64,000 bases of DNA from Pollutimonas sp035515055 (GTDB taxonomy: Bacteria > Pseudomonadota > Gammaproteobacteria > Burkholderiales > Burkholderiaceae_B): contig DATJBV010000028.1 of assembly GCA_035515055.1 (NCBI GenBank), positions 1-64,000 of the forward strand, given 5' to 3'. Both the position numbers and the translations under genes were made by a program. A model generated the notes under the pieces. It did no database searches and had not been told where the DNA came from. It saw only the letters and a list, made by a program, of their open reading frames with translations. Positions 7,643 to 15,343 of this stretch are shown here, in pieces (the first letter of the stretch is position 1; each line of letters opens with the position of its first letter).

Positions 7643-8818
7643 ATGATAATCACTTCGTTAATTGACACCGACTTGTATAAGTTCACCATGATGCAGGTGG
7701 TGTTGCATCAGTTTCCGGCTGCCCAGGTCGAATATCGCTATAAGTGCCGCACCCCCGGAGTGAACGTGAGCGCCTATCTCGACGAGATCCGCGCCGAAAT
7801 CCACAAGCTATGCAAGCTCAAGTTCACCGACGAAGAGCTGCGGTACTTGCGCGGGCTGCGATTCATGAAAAGCGATTTCGTCGACTTTCTGGGACTGTTT
7901 CATATGCCCGAAAAGTGCATTACCGTATCGCCGTCGCATGTCCCGGGCGAAATAGACATTACGGTAAAAGGACCATGGCTGCACACGATCCTGTTCGAGA
8001 TCCCTGTGCTGGCTATTGTCAACGAGGTCTATTTCCGCAACGTTTGCCACCAGCCAGGATGGGCGGAAGGGCGCAAGCGGCTGCAATCCAAAATGAAACT
8101 GGTCACGGCGGATCCGGCCTTGGCCGATTTCCGCGTGGCCGAATATGGCACGCGCCGGCGCTTCTCCAAGAAGTGGCACGAAGAAGTCGTAATGACGATG
8201 AAAGCCCAAATGGGCTCGAACTTTGCTGGCACCAGCAACGTCTGGCTGGCGATGAAACATGGTGTTACCCCTCTGGGTACCATGGGGCACGAATACCTAC
8301 AGGCATGTCAGGCGCTCGGACCCCGATTGCGCGATTCCCAGGTCTATGCGCTTGAGGTTTGGGCCAAGGAATACCGAGGCGACCTGGGTATTGCCTTATC
8401 GGACGTCTACGGCATGGATGCGTTCCTGCGAGACTTCGATATGTACTTCTGCAAGCTTTTCGATGGAGCGCGACACGATTCCGGCGATCCATTCGTTTGG
8501 GGCGAACGCCTGCTGGCTCATTACACCGCAAATCGTACCGATCCTCGCACCAAGACGCTGGTATTTTCCGATGCGTTGACCATACCCAAAGCCATTGAGC
8601 TCGCGAAACGCTTTGCGGGACGGTGCAAAATATCGTTCGGTATCGGAACCAATCTTACGAACGACCTAGGGCACGAGCCGCTGCAAATCGTGATGAAAAT
8701 GGTGCGGTGCAATGGACAGCCGGTAGCCAAGGTATCCGACGCACCGGAAAAAACCATGTGCGACGATCCAGCTTATCTGGCTTATCTACGGCAAGTATTT
8801 GAATTGCCGCCGGCCTGA
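7643..8818 (+). CDS. pncB: Nicotinate phosphoribosyltransferase
   Basis: Salvages nicotinate to nicotinate mononucleotide for NAD synthesis (Preiss-Handler pathway), using PRPP and ATP. The chosen start MIITSLIDTDLYKFTMMQ gives 391 residues, close to the E. coli enzyme. Family landmarks are the N-terminal DTDLYKFTMMQ, the central GTSNVWLA and SDVYGMDAF, and the C-terminal FGIGTNLTND. The track start 25 codons upstream (7568) lacks family character. No strong Shine-Dalgarno precedes the ATG. The gene is divergent from fdxA and followed by the RidA-family gene. Confidence 0.95.
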   Translation: MIITSLIDTDLYKFTMMQVVLHQFPAAQVEYRYKCRTPGVNVSAYLDEIRAEIHKLCKLKFTDEELRYLRGLRFMKSDFVDFLGLFHMPEKCITVSPSHVPGEIDITVKGPWLHTILFEIPVLAIVNEVYFRNVCHQPGWAEGRKRLQSKMKLVTADPALADFRVAEYGTRRRFSKKWHEEVVMTMKAQMGSNFAGTSNVWLAMKHGVTPLGTMGHEYLQACQALGPRLRDSQVYALEVWAKEYRGDLGIALSDVYGMDAFLRDFDMYFCKLFDGARHDSGDPFVWGERLLAHYTANRTDPRTKTLVFSDALTIPKAIELAKRFAGRCKISFGIGTNLTNDLGHEPLQIVMKMVRCNGQPVAKVSDAPEKTMCDDPAYLAYLRQVFELPPA

Positions 8819-8874
8819 CCCCATGCGGCAGTGTGATAGTGTGGTGGTTTTTTTATGTATGTGGAGATCGCAGC

Positions 8875-9228
8875 ATGAGTGAAGTGGAACGGGTCAACGT
8901 CGAAAAGCGCTTGTCGGACATGGCAGTCTATAACGGGGTGGCGTATTTGGCCGGCCAAGTACCCGATGACAGTTCGTTGAACATTCAGGGCCAGACAGCG
9001 CAGGTCCTGGCAACCATCGATCGTCTCTTGGCGACCGCCGGCACCGACAAGTCTCGCATCTTGATGGCCCAGATATTTCTTACCAACATGAAAGAATTCG
9101 ACGGCATGAACGCAGCGTGGGACGCGTGGGTCGCTCCAGGCAATGCGCCGCCACGCGCGACAGTGGAAGCACGCCTGGCCAACCCCGACTTCAAGGTCGA
9201 AATCGTCGTAACGGCGGCGCTGGCATAA
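8875..9228 (+). CDS. RidA/YjgF family protein (YoaB-like)
   Basis: Member of the Rid superfamily of small trimeric proteins; RidA itself deaminates reactive enamine/imine intermediates. The 117 residues have the YoaB-type pattern: WSD-like start (KRLSDMAVYNG), LAGQVP, MAQIFLTNMKEFDGMNAAWDAWV and a C-terminal KVEIVVTAAL. The chosen ATG has a Shine-Dalgarno (GTGGAGA); a start 14 codons upstream would add a hydrophobic, unlikely extension. It lies 56 bp after pncB and may be co-transcribed. Substrate specificity of this subgroup is unknown. Confidence 0.88.
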   Translation: MSEVERVNVEKRLSDMAVYNGVAYLAGQVPDDSSLNIQGQTAQVLATIDRLLATAGTDKSRILMAQIFLTNMKEFDGMNAAWDAWVAPGNAPPRATVEARLANPDFKVEIVVTAALA

Positions 9229-9238
9229 GCACTGCGCC

Positions 9239-9760
9239 CTACAGCAGCAAGGCGGCCAGCGTGCCGCCCAGCGTTTCGCACGCGCGCAAGTCGTTTTCCT
9301 TGATCGTTTTTGGCGCGAGTATCGCCTCCGGTGTTTGAGCGTTCGTGTTTACGATTAGCGCCGGCGCCGCTTGCCGCAGACGCCAGCCGGTGCATATGCG
9401 TTCCGCCTGCCTTTGAGCCGCGGTGCCATCCGATCCAGCGCTGATCATGAGCGCGTACGGCCGGCCATTCAATTGGTCCAGCACGTCGTAATAATTCCTG
9501 TCGAAAAATTCTTTCATGTCACCGCTCAGCGCCGCCAGGTTCTCGGGTGCGCAAAACAAATAGGCGTCCGCGCCCAGCAAGTCCTGGGCGCTGGTGTCGC
9601 GCGCCGTTTTCACGACGATGTTCAACCGGTCGGCCGCTTGCAGCTCGGCTGCAATATCGTAAGCCCCACGCGCGCCCGCCGTGGCCATTTGCCGGGACGC
9701 ACCCGTGCGGGAATGCCAGACGACCAGCAGGGTCTTTTTCTGGGTGGAGGTCATATGCAT
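9239..9760 (-). CDS. Flavodoxin-like / NAD(P)H-dependent FMN reductase family protein
   Basis: A 173-residue flavodoxin-fold protein. The N-terminal phosphate-binding loop reads VVWHSRTGASRQMA, and a later segment (AYLFCAPENLAALSGDMKEFFDRNYY) matches the FMN-contacting region of flavodoxin/WrbA-like proteins. It probably binds FMN and acts in cytoplasmic electron transfer or quinone/flavin reduction; the partner is unknown. Two closely spaced ATGs (9760, 9754) are possible starts. The gene converges on the RidA-family gene with only 10 bp between stops. Confidence 0.75.
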   Translation of the reverse strand: MHMTSTQKKTLLVVWHSRTGASRQMATAGARGAYDIAAELQAADRLNIVVKTARDTSAQDLLGADAYLFCAPENLAALSGDMKEFFDRNYYDVLDQLNGRPYALMISAGSDGTAAQRQAERICTGWRLRQAAPALIVNTNAQTPEAILAPKTIKENDLRACETLGGTLAALLL

Positions 9761-9844
9761 ATGTTCGCGGCCTTGCTTCAGACACGTTAGTATAGAGTTG
9801 CATTGCACCTTGCCTGCTTATTCCGGCTTTTCCTACCACGTACT

Positions 9845-12130
9845 ATGCCAGCCACCACGCTATACGACCCTGCCACCTCCCCCTTCAACGCCACGTGGTT
9901 TTCGCATGCCAGCAAGGGGCTGGATCAAGCGGGCCAAGAGGTATTGCAACGAGCGGCGGACTGGGTGCGCGAGCCGCTGTCGGGATTGCGCGGCAAGACC
10001 GGTGAACCCATCGATGCGCACAGCGCCGCGGTCGTCCAGATTCTGTCCGACCTGGGCACAGATGCCGAGACTCGTGCAAGTGCCTTGATTACGATGCTTC
10101 CGGGCGGCGACGCCGCAGGTTCGGCAACGGGCCAAGACGCCATGCGCAAAACTTTCGGTCCGGAAATCATGGCGCTGGTCCAGGGCACTCGCGCCTTGTT
10201 GCGCCTGGGCGATCTAGCGGGACAATCCGCCGATACCGGCGCGCAGGGCAGCGATCAGAAAGAAATGCAACGCAAGATGCTGCTGGCGATGGCCGCCGAC
10301 TTGCGCATTGTGGTCATGCGCTTGGCTTCGCGCCTGCAATCCCTGCGCTGGCATGCCGCCGTGAAGACGGCGTATCCTGTCAGCCTGGCGCGGGAAACAA
10401 TGGAGTTGTATACGCCATTGGCCAACCGCCTGGGTATATGGCAGCTTAAATGGGAAATGGAAGACCTGGCCTTTCGCTTTCTAGAACCGGACACCTACAA
10501 GACCATTGCCAGGCAGCTCGAGGAAAAACGCGTCGAGCGCCAGCTTTTCATCGAAAAGACCGTAGGCGCGCTTCAAGCGGCGCTCAAAGATGCGAGCATT
10601 CCGGCCAACGTTTCCGGAAGACCCAAGCATATTTACAGCATCTGGAACAAGATGCGTAACAAGAACATCGCGTTCGATCAGCTCTTCGATTTACGCGCCC
10701 TGCGTGTGATTGTGGAGGACGAACGCGCGTGCTATGGCGCCCTTGCGCTGGCGCATTCCCTCTGGACGCCAATTGCCGAGGAGTTCGACGACTATATCTC
10801 CCGTCCGAAGTCCAATGGCTACCGGTCGCTGCATACCGTAGTGGCCGACGCCGAAGGGCGCACATTCGAAATCCAGATCCGCACCGAGCAGATGCATCAA
10901 TTTGCGGAATACGGTATGGCCGCGCACTGGCTGTACAAGGAATCGGGAGCCAAAGGCGGCAAGACGGCCGCCACCAGCGGATACGACCAGAAGATCGGGT
11001 GGATGCGTCAATTGCTGGCCTGGGGGCGGGAAGCGCCGCCGGCCGCCGAGCCTGCCGCAGGATCGCCTGCCGCAGGATCGCCTGCCGCAGGCAAGGCGGC
11101 GGCCGACACGGCCGAATCGACTGACAGGATATACGTCATGACACCGCAGGCGCGGGTGATCGAACTGCCGGCTGGCGCGACCCCTGTCGATTTTGCCTAT
11201 TACCTCCATACCGACCTTGGCCATCGCTGCCGTGGAGCGCGGGTCGACGGGCAAATCGCGCCCTTGCTCACGCGATTGTCCACGGGGCAAACTGTCGAGA
11301 TCATTGCCGCCAAGTCGGGAGGGCCGTCGCGCGATTGGCTGAACCCGCAACTGGGTTATCTAGCCAGCGCTCGATCGCGTGCCAAAGTGCGTGCGTGGTT
11401 CAACGCGATCGAGTTGCAGCAACGTATTTCCCAGGGTCAGGCCATGGTCGAGCGTGAACTGCAGCGGTTGGGAAAAACGTCGATCAACCTGGAGCACCTT
11501 GCCCAGCAATTGGACTTCGCCCGTGCCGACGATTTGTACGTCGCGGTTGCAAAGGAGGAGTTCAGCCTCAGGCAAATCGACTACCTCCTGGGCGACCACA
11601 AGCCTCGGGCTGGCGATGGCGGCTCGCCGGCGGGCGCGGCGCCTGAGGCGCGGGTATACCAGAGCGGGGTCGGGAGTGTCGCCAATACCGGCAAGAGCGG
11701 CGTGCTGGTCGTTGGCGTGGACTCCTTGCTTACCCAGTTGGCACGTTGCTGTCGACCCGCGCCCCCCGACCGTATCGCGGGGTTCGTAACACGAGGGCGG
11801 GGCGTGTCGATACATCGCCACGATTGCCCCTCTTATGCCGCGTTGGCCGCTCGCCAGCCCGAGCGGCTCATTGACGTTGACTGGGGAAATACAGGCGACG
11901 CGTTGTATCCGGTCGACATCAGCATTCGTGCACAAGAGCGAAGCAGTCTGCTGCGCGACCTGTCCGAGGCGTTTGCCAAGTTGCGCCTGAATGTTGTCAG
12001 CGTGAATACGCATAGCCGACGCTCACTGGCGCACATGGTGTTCACCATCGAGGTCAAGAGCGGGGAGCAAATTGCCCGGGCGCTGACCGCCCTGAACGAA
12101 CTTCCCGGCGTAACGGCCACACGGCATTAG
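9845..12130 (+). CDS. relA: GTP pyrophosphokinase RelA ((p)ppGpp synthetase)
   Basis: Ribosome-associated synthetase of the stringent response alarmone, 761 residues. In order: a degenerate HD hydrolase region (no HDxxED motif, as in monofunctional RelA), the synthetase domain (GRPKHIYSIWNKM, YISRPKSNGYRSLHT, EIQIRTEQMHQFAEYGMAAHW), the TGS domain (about 435-500), a zinc-finger-like region (CCRPAPPDRI...HRHDC) and a C-terminal ACT domain. The start MPATTLYDP was chosen over a TM-like 14-residue extension. A short Ala/Pro/Gly insert just before TGS is coded by a 15-bp tandem repeat. Confidence 0.96.
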   Translation: MPATTLYDPATSPFNATWFSHASKGLDQAGQEVLQRAADWVREPLSGLRGKTGEPIDAHSAAVVQILSDLGTDAETRASALITMLPGGDAAGSATGQDAMRKTFGPEIMALVQGTRALLRLGDLAGQSADTGAQGSDQKEMQRKMLLAMAADLRIVVMRLASRLQSLRWHAAVKTAYPVSLARETMELYTPLANRLGIWQLKWEMEDLAFRFLEPDTYKTIARQLEEKRVERQLFIEKTVGALQAALKDASIPANVSGRPKHIYSIWNKMRNKNIAFDQLFDLRALRVIVEDERACYGALALAHSLWTPIAEEFDDYISRPKSNGYRSLHTVVADAEGRTFEIQIRTEQMHQFAEYGMAAHWLYKESGAKGGKTAATSGYDQKIGWMRQLLAWGREAPPAAEPAAGSPAAGSPAAGKAAADTAESTDRIYVMTPQARVIELPAGATPVDFAYYLHTDLGHRCRGARVDGQIAPLLTRLSTGQTVEIIAAKSGGPSRDWLNPQLGYLASARSRAKVRAWFNAIELQQRISQGQAMVERELQRLGKTSINLEHLAQQLDFARADDLYVAVAKEEFSLRQIDYLLGDHKPRAGDGGSPAGAAPEARVYQSGVGSVANTGKSGVLVVGVDSLLTQLARCCRPAPPDRIAGFVTRGRGVSIHRHDCPSYAALAARQPERLIDVDWGNTGDALYPVDISIRAQERSSLLRDLSEAFAKLRLNVVSVNTHSRRSLAHMVFTIEVKSGEQIARALTALNELPGVTATRH
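11050..11094 (+). repeat. 15-bp tandem repeat (3 copies) inside relA
   Basis: Three consecutive copies of GCCTGCCGCAGGATC, the third differing at its last bases. They encode the repeated peptide PAAGS in the linker before the TGS domain. In-frame copy changes would alter linker length without a frameshift. Confidence 0.85.
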
Positions 12131-12233
12131 GCATAAGCTCGTTCCTTGCCTTGGGCTGGTAAAATAGCCGCTTGCCCTGTTAATGGTCCTGCACGGACCG
12201 TCGCAATTTATTGCGTAACCAGAGAGTCTTGAT

Positions 12234-13433
12234 TTGAAATCCTATACATTGCCCGATCATGAAGGGCATTTTGGTCAGTATGGCGGCTCGTTTGTTGCCG
12301 AAACGCTGGTGCACGCACTAGATGAACTGCGTGCGGCCTACGATCAATACCGGACCGATCCCGAGTTCCTGCGCGAGTTCCACTATGAGCTTAAGCACTT
12401 CGTGGGGCGCCCAAGCCCGGTCTACCATGCACGGCGTTGGTCGGAGCAACTGGGCGGCGCACAAATATGGTTCAAGCGCGAAGACCTCAACCATACCGGC
12501 GCGCATAAAATCAATAACTGCATCGGCCAGATTTTGCTCGCGCGCCGCATGGGCAAGCCTCGCATCATCGCCGAAACCGGCGCCGGCCAGCATGGCGTGG
12601 CGACGGCTACCGTGGCTGCCCGTTATGGCCTGGAGTGCGTGGTCTATATGGGCAGCGAAGACATCCGGCGTCAGGCTTCCAATGTATATCGCATGAAATT
12701 ATTGGGTGCGACGGTGGTGCCTGTGGATTCCGGGTCGCGTACCCTCAAGGATGCGCTGAATGAAGCCATGCGCGACTGGGTGACGAACGTCGAGAAAACC
12801 TTCTACATTATCGGCACTGTGGCCGGGCCGCATCCTTACCCCATGATGGTTCGGGATTTCCAGTCGGTCATCGGCACGGAGTGCATCGAACAGATGCCCG
12901 CAGACGCCGGCCGCCAGCCAGACTATGTGGTTGCGGCCGTCGGCGGCGGCTCTAATGCCATGGGTATCTTTCATCCCTACATTGACTACCCCGACGTAAA
13001 ACTCGTAGGCGTCGAAGCCGCTGGCGAAGGATTGGACACGGGCCGGCACTCGGCCTCGCTCAATGCCGGATCCGTGGGCGTGCTGCACGGAAACCGCACC
13101 TATGTCATGCAAGATGAAAACGGACAGGTGCTCGAAACGCACTCCATTTCCGCAGGCCTGGATTATCCGGGCGTGGGGCCAGAGCATGCCTGGCTGAAAG
13201 ACATTGGCCGCGCACAATATGCTGTGGTAAGCGATCAAGAAGCGTTGGCCGCCTTCCATGACTGCTGCCGCACCGAAGGCATCATGCCGGCGCTCGAGTC
13301 CTCACATGCCATTGCGCATGCCGTCCGGCTCGCACCGACCTTGTCAAAAGACAAGGTCATTTTGGTCAATTTGTCGGGCCGTGGCGATAAAGACATGCAT
13401 ACTGTTGCCGATTTCAGCGGCATCAAGCTGTAA
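12234..13433 (+). CDS. trpB: Tryptophan synthase beta chain
   Basis: PLP enzyme that condenses indole with L-serine to give tryptophan; forms the alpha2beta2 complex with TrpA. 399 residues, full length. The PLP lysine is in HTGAHKINN (Lys92), and the phosphate-binding loop is GGGSNAMG. Translation appears to start at TTG, since the N-terminus KSYTLPDHEGHFGQYGG is family-like and there is an AGAGAG sequence upstream; no ATG fits. trpA follows after 21 bp. Confidence 0.97.
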   Translation: MKSYTLPDHEGHFGQYGGSFVAETLVHALDELRAAYDQYRTDPEFLREFHYELKHFVGRPSPVYHARRWSEQLGGAQIWFKREDLNHTGAHKINNCIGQILLARRMGKPRIIAETGAGQHGVATATVAARYGLECVVYMGSEDIRRQASNVYRMKLLGATVVPVDSGSRTLKDALNEAMRDWVTNVEKTFYIIGTVAGPHPYPMMVRDFQSVIGTECIEQMPADAGRQPDYVVAAVGGGSNAMGIFHPYIDYPDVKLVGVEAAGEGLDTGRHSASLNAGSVGVLHGNRTYVMQDENGQVLETHSISAGLDYPGVGPEHAWLKDIGRAQYAVVSDQEALAAFHDCCRTEGIMPALESSHAIAHAVRLAPTLSKDKVILVNLSGRGDKDMHTVADFSGIKL

Positions 13434-13454
13434 TAAGAAAAGGTTCTTCCCTCC

Positions 13455-14306
13455 ATGAATTCATCGAATGCACGGCTACGGGCCGCATTTGCAGCAAATG
13501 CGGGACGCACGGCGCTGATTCCCTATATAACGGCAGGCGACCCCTCCAGGGCAGCCACTCCTGCGCTCATGCATGCATTGGTCAAGGCAGGCGCCGATGT
13601 CATTGAACTGGGTGTTCCATTTTCCGACCCCATGGCCGATGGCCCTGTCATCCAGCGCGCCGCCGAGCGCGCCATCAAGCGCGGTACAGGTCTGCGCCAA
13701 GTGCTGGAAATGGTGGCCGAGTTCCGCCGTGACGACGCAACGACGCCCGTGGTCCTCATGGGATATGCCAATCCCATTGAAAGAATGGGGCAAGCGGCCT
13801 TCGTTAAGGCGGCTGCGCGGGCCGGCGTGGACGGCGTGCTGGTGGTGGACTATCCACCCGAAGAAATCATCGACTTCGCCGTCCAGTTGAGCACGGCGCA
13901 AATCGACCCTATTTTCCTGCTTGCGCCTACGTCGACCGAAGCGCGCATCAAAAAAGTTGGACTCGTGGCACGGGGCTATGTCTATTACGTGTCGCTCAAG
14001 GGGGTGACCGGTGCGGGAAATATCGATACGTCCGAGGTTGCATTGCGCGTGGCGGAAATCCGCAAGCACGTTTCTGTGCCGGTGGGCGTAGGCTTCGGTA
14101 TACGCGACGCCGACAGTGCAAGGCGCCTTGCCGCCTGCGCTGATGCCGTGGTGATCGGCAGCAAAATTATCGAAACGATGGAGGCGGCCGTCGCCGCCGC
14201 CCAGCATGACGGTCTCGATGCGGACCAAGCCGACGACGCGGCCATCCAGGCGGCTGCCAATTGGTTATCGACCATACGACAGGCCTTGCCAGAGGCAGCC
14301 GCTTAA
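13455..14306 (+). CDS. trpA: Tryptophan synthase alpha chain
   Basis: Cleaves indole-3-glycerol phosphate to indole, which is channelled to TrpB. 283 residues. The catalytic Glu51 (IELGVPFSDP) and Asp62 (MADGPVIQ) correspond to Glu49/Asp60 of the E. coli enzyme. The C-terminal part includes GVGFGIRDADSA, the phosphate-binding strand. It lies between trpB and accD on the same strand, the standard Burkholderiales order. Confidence 0.97.
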   Translation: MNSSNARLRAAFAANAGRTALIPYITAGDPSRAATPALMHALVKAGADVIELGVPFSDPMADGPVIQRAAERAIKRGTGLRQVLEMVAEFRRDDATTPVVLMGYANPIERMGQAAFVKAAARAGVDGVLVVDYPPEEIIDFAVQLSTAQIDPIFLLAPTSTEARIKKVGLVARGYVYYVSLKGVTGAGNIDTSEVALRVAEIRKHVSVPVGVGFGIRDADSARRLAACADAVVIGSKIIETMEAAVAAAQHDGLDADQADDAAIQAAANWLSTIRQALPEAAA

Positions 14307-14337
14307 CGCGTGCTGCCGCCTATCGCACAAGAACAAC

Positions 14338-14360
14338 GGGTCCGAGCATGAATCGGACCC
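14338..14360 (+). other. Hairpin in the trpA-accD spacer
   Basis: An 8-bp perfect stem (GGGTCCGA / TCGGACCC) with a 7-base loop lies 15 nt before the accD start and just ahead of its AAGGGA ribosome binding site. There is no T-run, so it is not a standard terminator. It may mark an mRNA processing site or modulate accD translation. Confidence 0.5.
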
Positions 14361-14375
14361 TCAAGGGAACAAACC

Positions 14376-15257
14376 ATGAGCTGGATCGAAAAAATTCTAC
14401 CTCCGCGCATTAATCGCAATAACGATGTGACAGCGCGGCGCGTCCCGGAGGGCATTTGGGTAAAGTGTCCGGGTTGTGAGACGGTGCTCTACAAAGAAGA
14501 CCTGCGAGCAACATTGAATGTTTGTCCAAAATGCAGTCACCATATGCGGATAGGGGCCAGAGCGCGCATCGAAGCATTGCTCGACGCGGAAAACCGTGTC
14601 GAGATCGGCCAGGATACGCGTCCCATGGATCCGCTCAAGTTCAAGGATACGCGCAAATACCCAGAACGCGTCATCGAGGCCACCAAACAGACGGGTGAAA
14701 CCGACGCGATGGTCGTCATGAGCGGTTCCATCCTGGCCGTGCCGGTCGTTCTTGCCTGCTTCGAATTTGAATTCATGGGCGGTTCCATGGGGTCTGTCGT
14801 GGGCGAACGTTTCGCCCGCGGTGTCCAGGAAGCCATCAAGAACCGCACGCCGTTCATTTGTGTTGCCGCGTCTGGCGGCGCCCGCATGCAAGAAAGCTTA
14901 TTTTCGCTCATGCAGATGGCAAAGACCAACGCCATGCTCACACAGTTGTCGGCGGCTGGGCTGCCCTTCATCAGCGTCCTCACCGACCCCACCATGGGTG
15001 GCGTTTCGGCAAGCTTCGCATTCATGGGCGACATCGTCATGGCCGAGCCCAAGGCGCTGATCGGCTTTGCCGGCCCCCGCGTCATCGAACAAACTGTGCG
15101 CGAGACATTGCCGGAAGGATTTCAGCGTTCAGAATTCCTGCTCGAGAAGGGTGCCATCGATATGGTCGTTGATCGCCGACAAATGCGGGTGGAACTCGCG
15201 AACTTGCTGGCCTTGCTGACGCGTCAGCCAGCCGATGTGGTGGCCAAGACCGCTTAA
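14376..15257 (+). CDS. accD: Acetyl-CoA carboxylase carboxyltransferase subunit beta
   Basis: Transfers the carboxyl group from biotin to acetyl-CoA with AccA, producing malonyl-CoA for fatty acid synthesis. 293 residues. The N-terminal zinc ribbon has Cys31, 34, 50 and 53 (CPGC...CPKC). The carboxyltransferase core carries EFMGGSMGSVVGE and ASGGARMQESL. It has a good ribosome binding site (AAGGGA) and is followed by a bidirectional terminator. The gene next door is convergent rne. Confidence 0.97.
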   Translation: MSWIEKILPPRINRNNDVTARRVPEGIWVKCPGCETVLYKEDLRATLNVCPKCSHHMRIGARARIEALLDAENRVEIGQDTRPMDPLKFKDTRKYPERVIEATKQTGETDAMVVMSGSILAVPVVLACFEFEFMGGSMGSVVGERFARGVQEAIKNRTPFICVAASGGARMQESLFSLMQMAKTNAMLTQLSAAGLPFISVLTDPTMGGVSASFAFMGDIVMAEPKALIGFAGPRVIEQTVRETLPEGFQRSEFLLEKGAIDMVVDRRQMRVELANLLALLTRQPADVVAKTA

Positions 15258-15283
15258 TCCGGATACTTCGGGTTCACCAGGCG

Positions 15284-15323
15284 AAAAAAAAGGGCCTTGC
15301 GGCATATGCCGCAAGGCCCTTTG
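15284..15323. terminator. Bidirectional terminator between accD and rne
   Basis: A 34-bp perfect palindrome spans 15289-15322, centred on CATATG and flanked by an A-run on the left. For rne (minus strand) it gives a strong stem followed by eight T. For accD it gives the same stem with a shorter T-tail. The position between two convergent stops fits a shared terminator. Confidence 0.87.
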
Positions 15324-15343
15324 GCTTACGCGTCAGCTATTGC

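Noticed and set aside
12131..12233. trp attenuator before trpB
   Set aside because: Two short inverted repeats (GGTCC/GGACC and CGCAAT/ATTGCG) and a mini-ORF are present, but no tandem Trp codons and no terminator T-run, so an attenuator is not supported.
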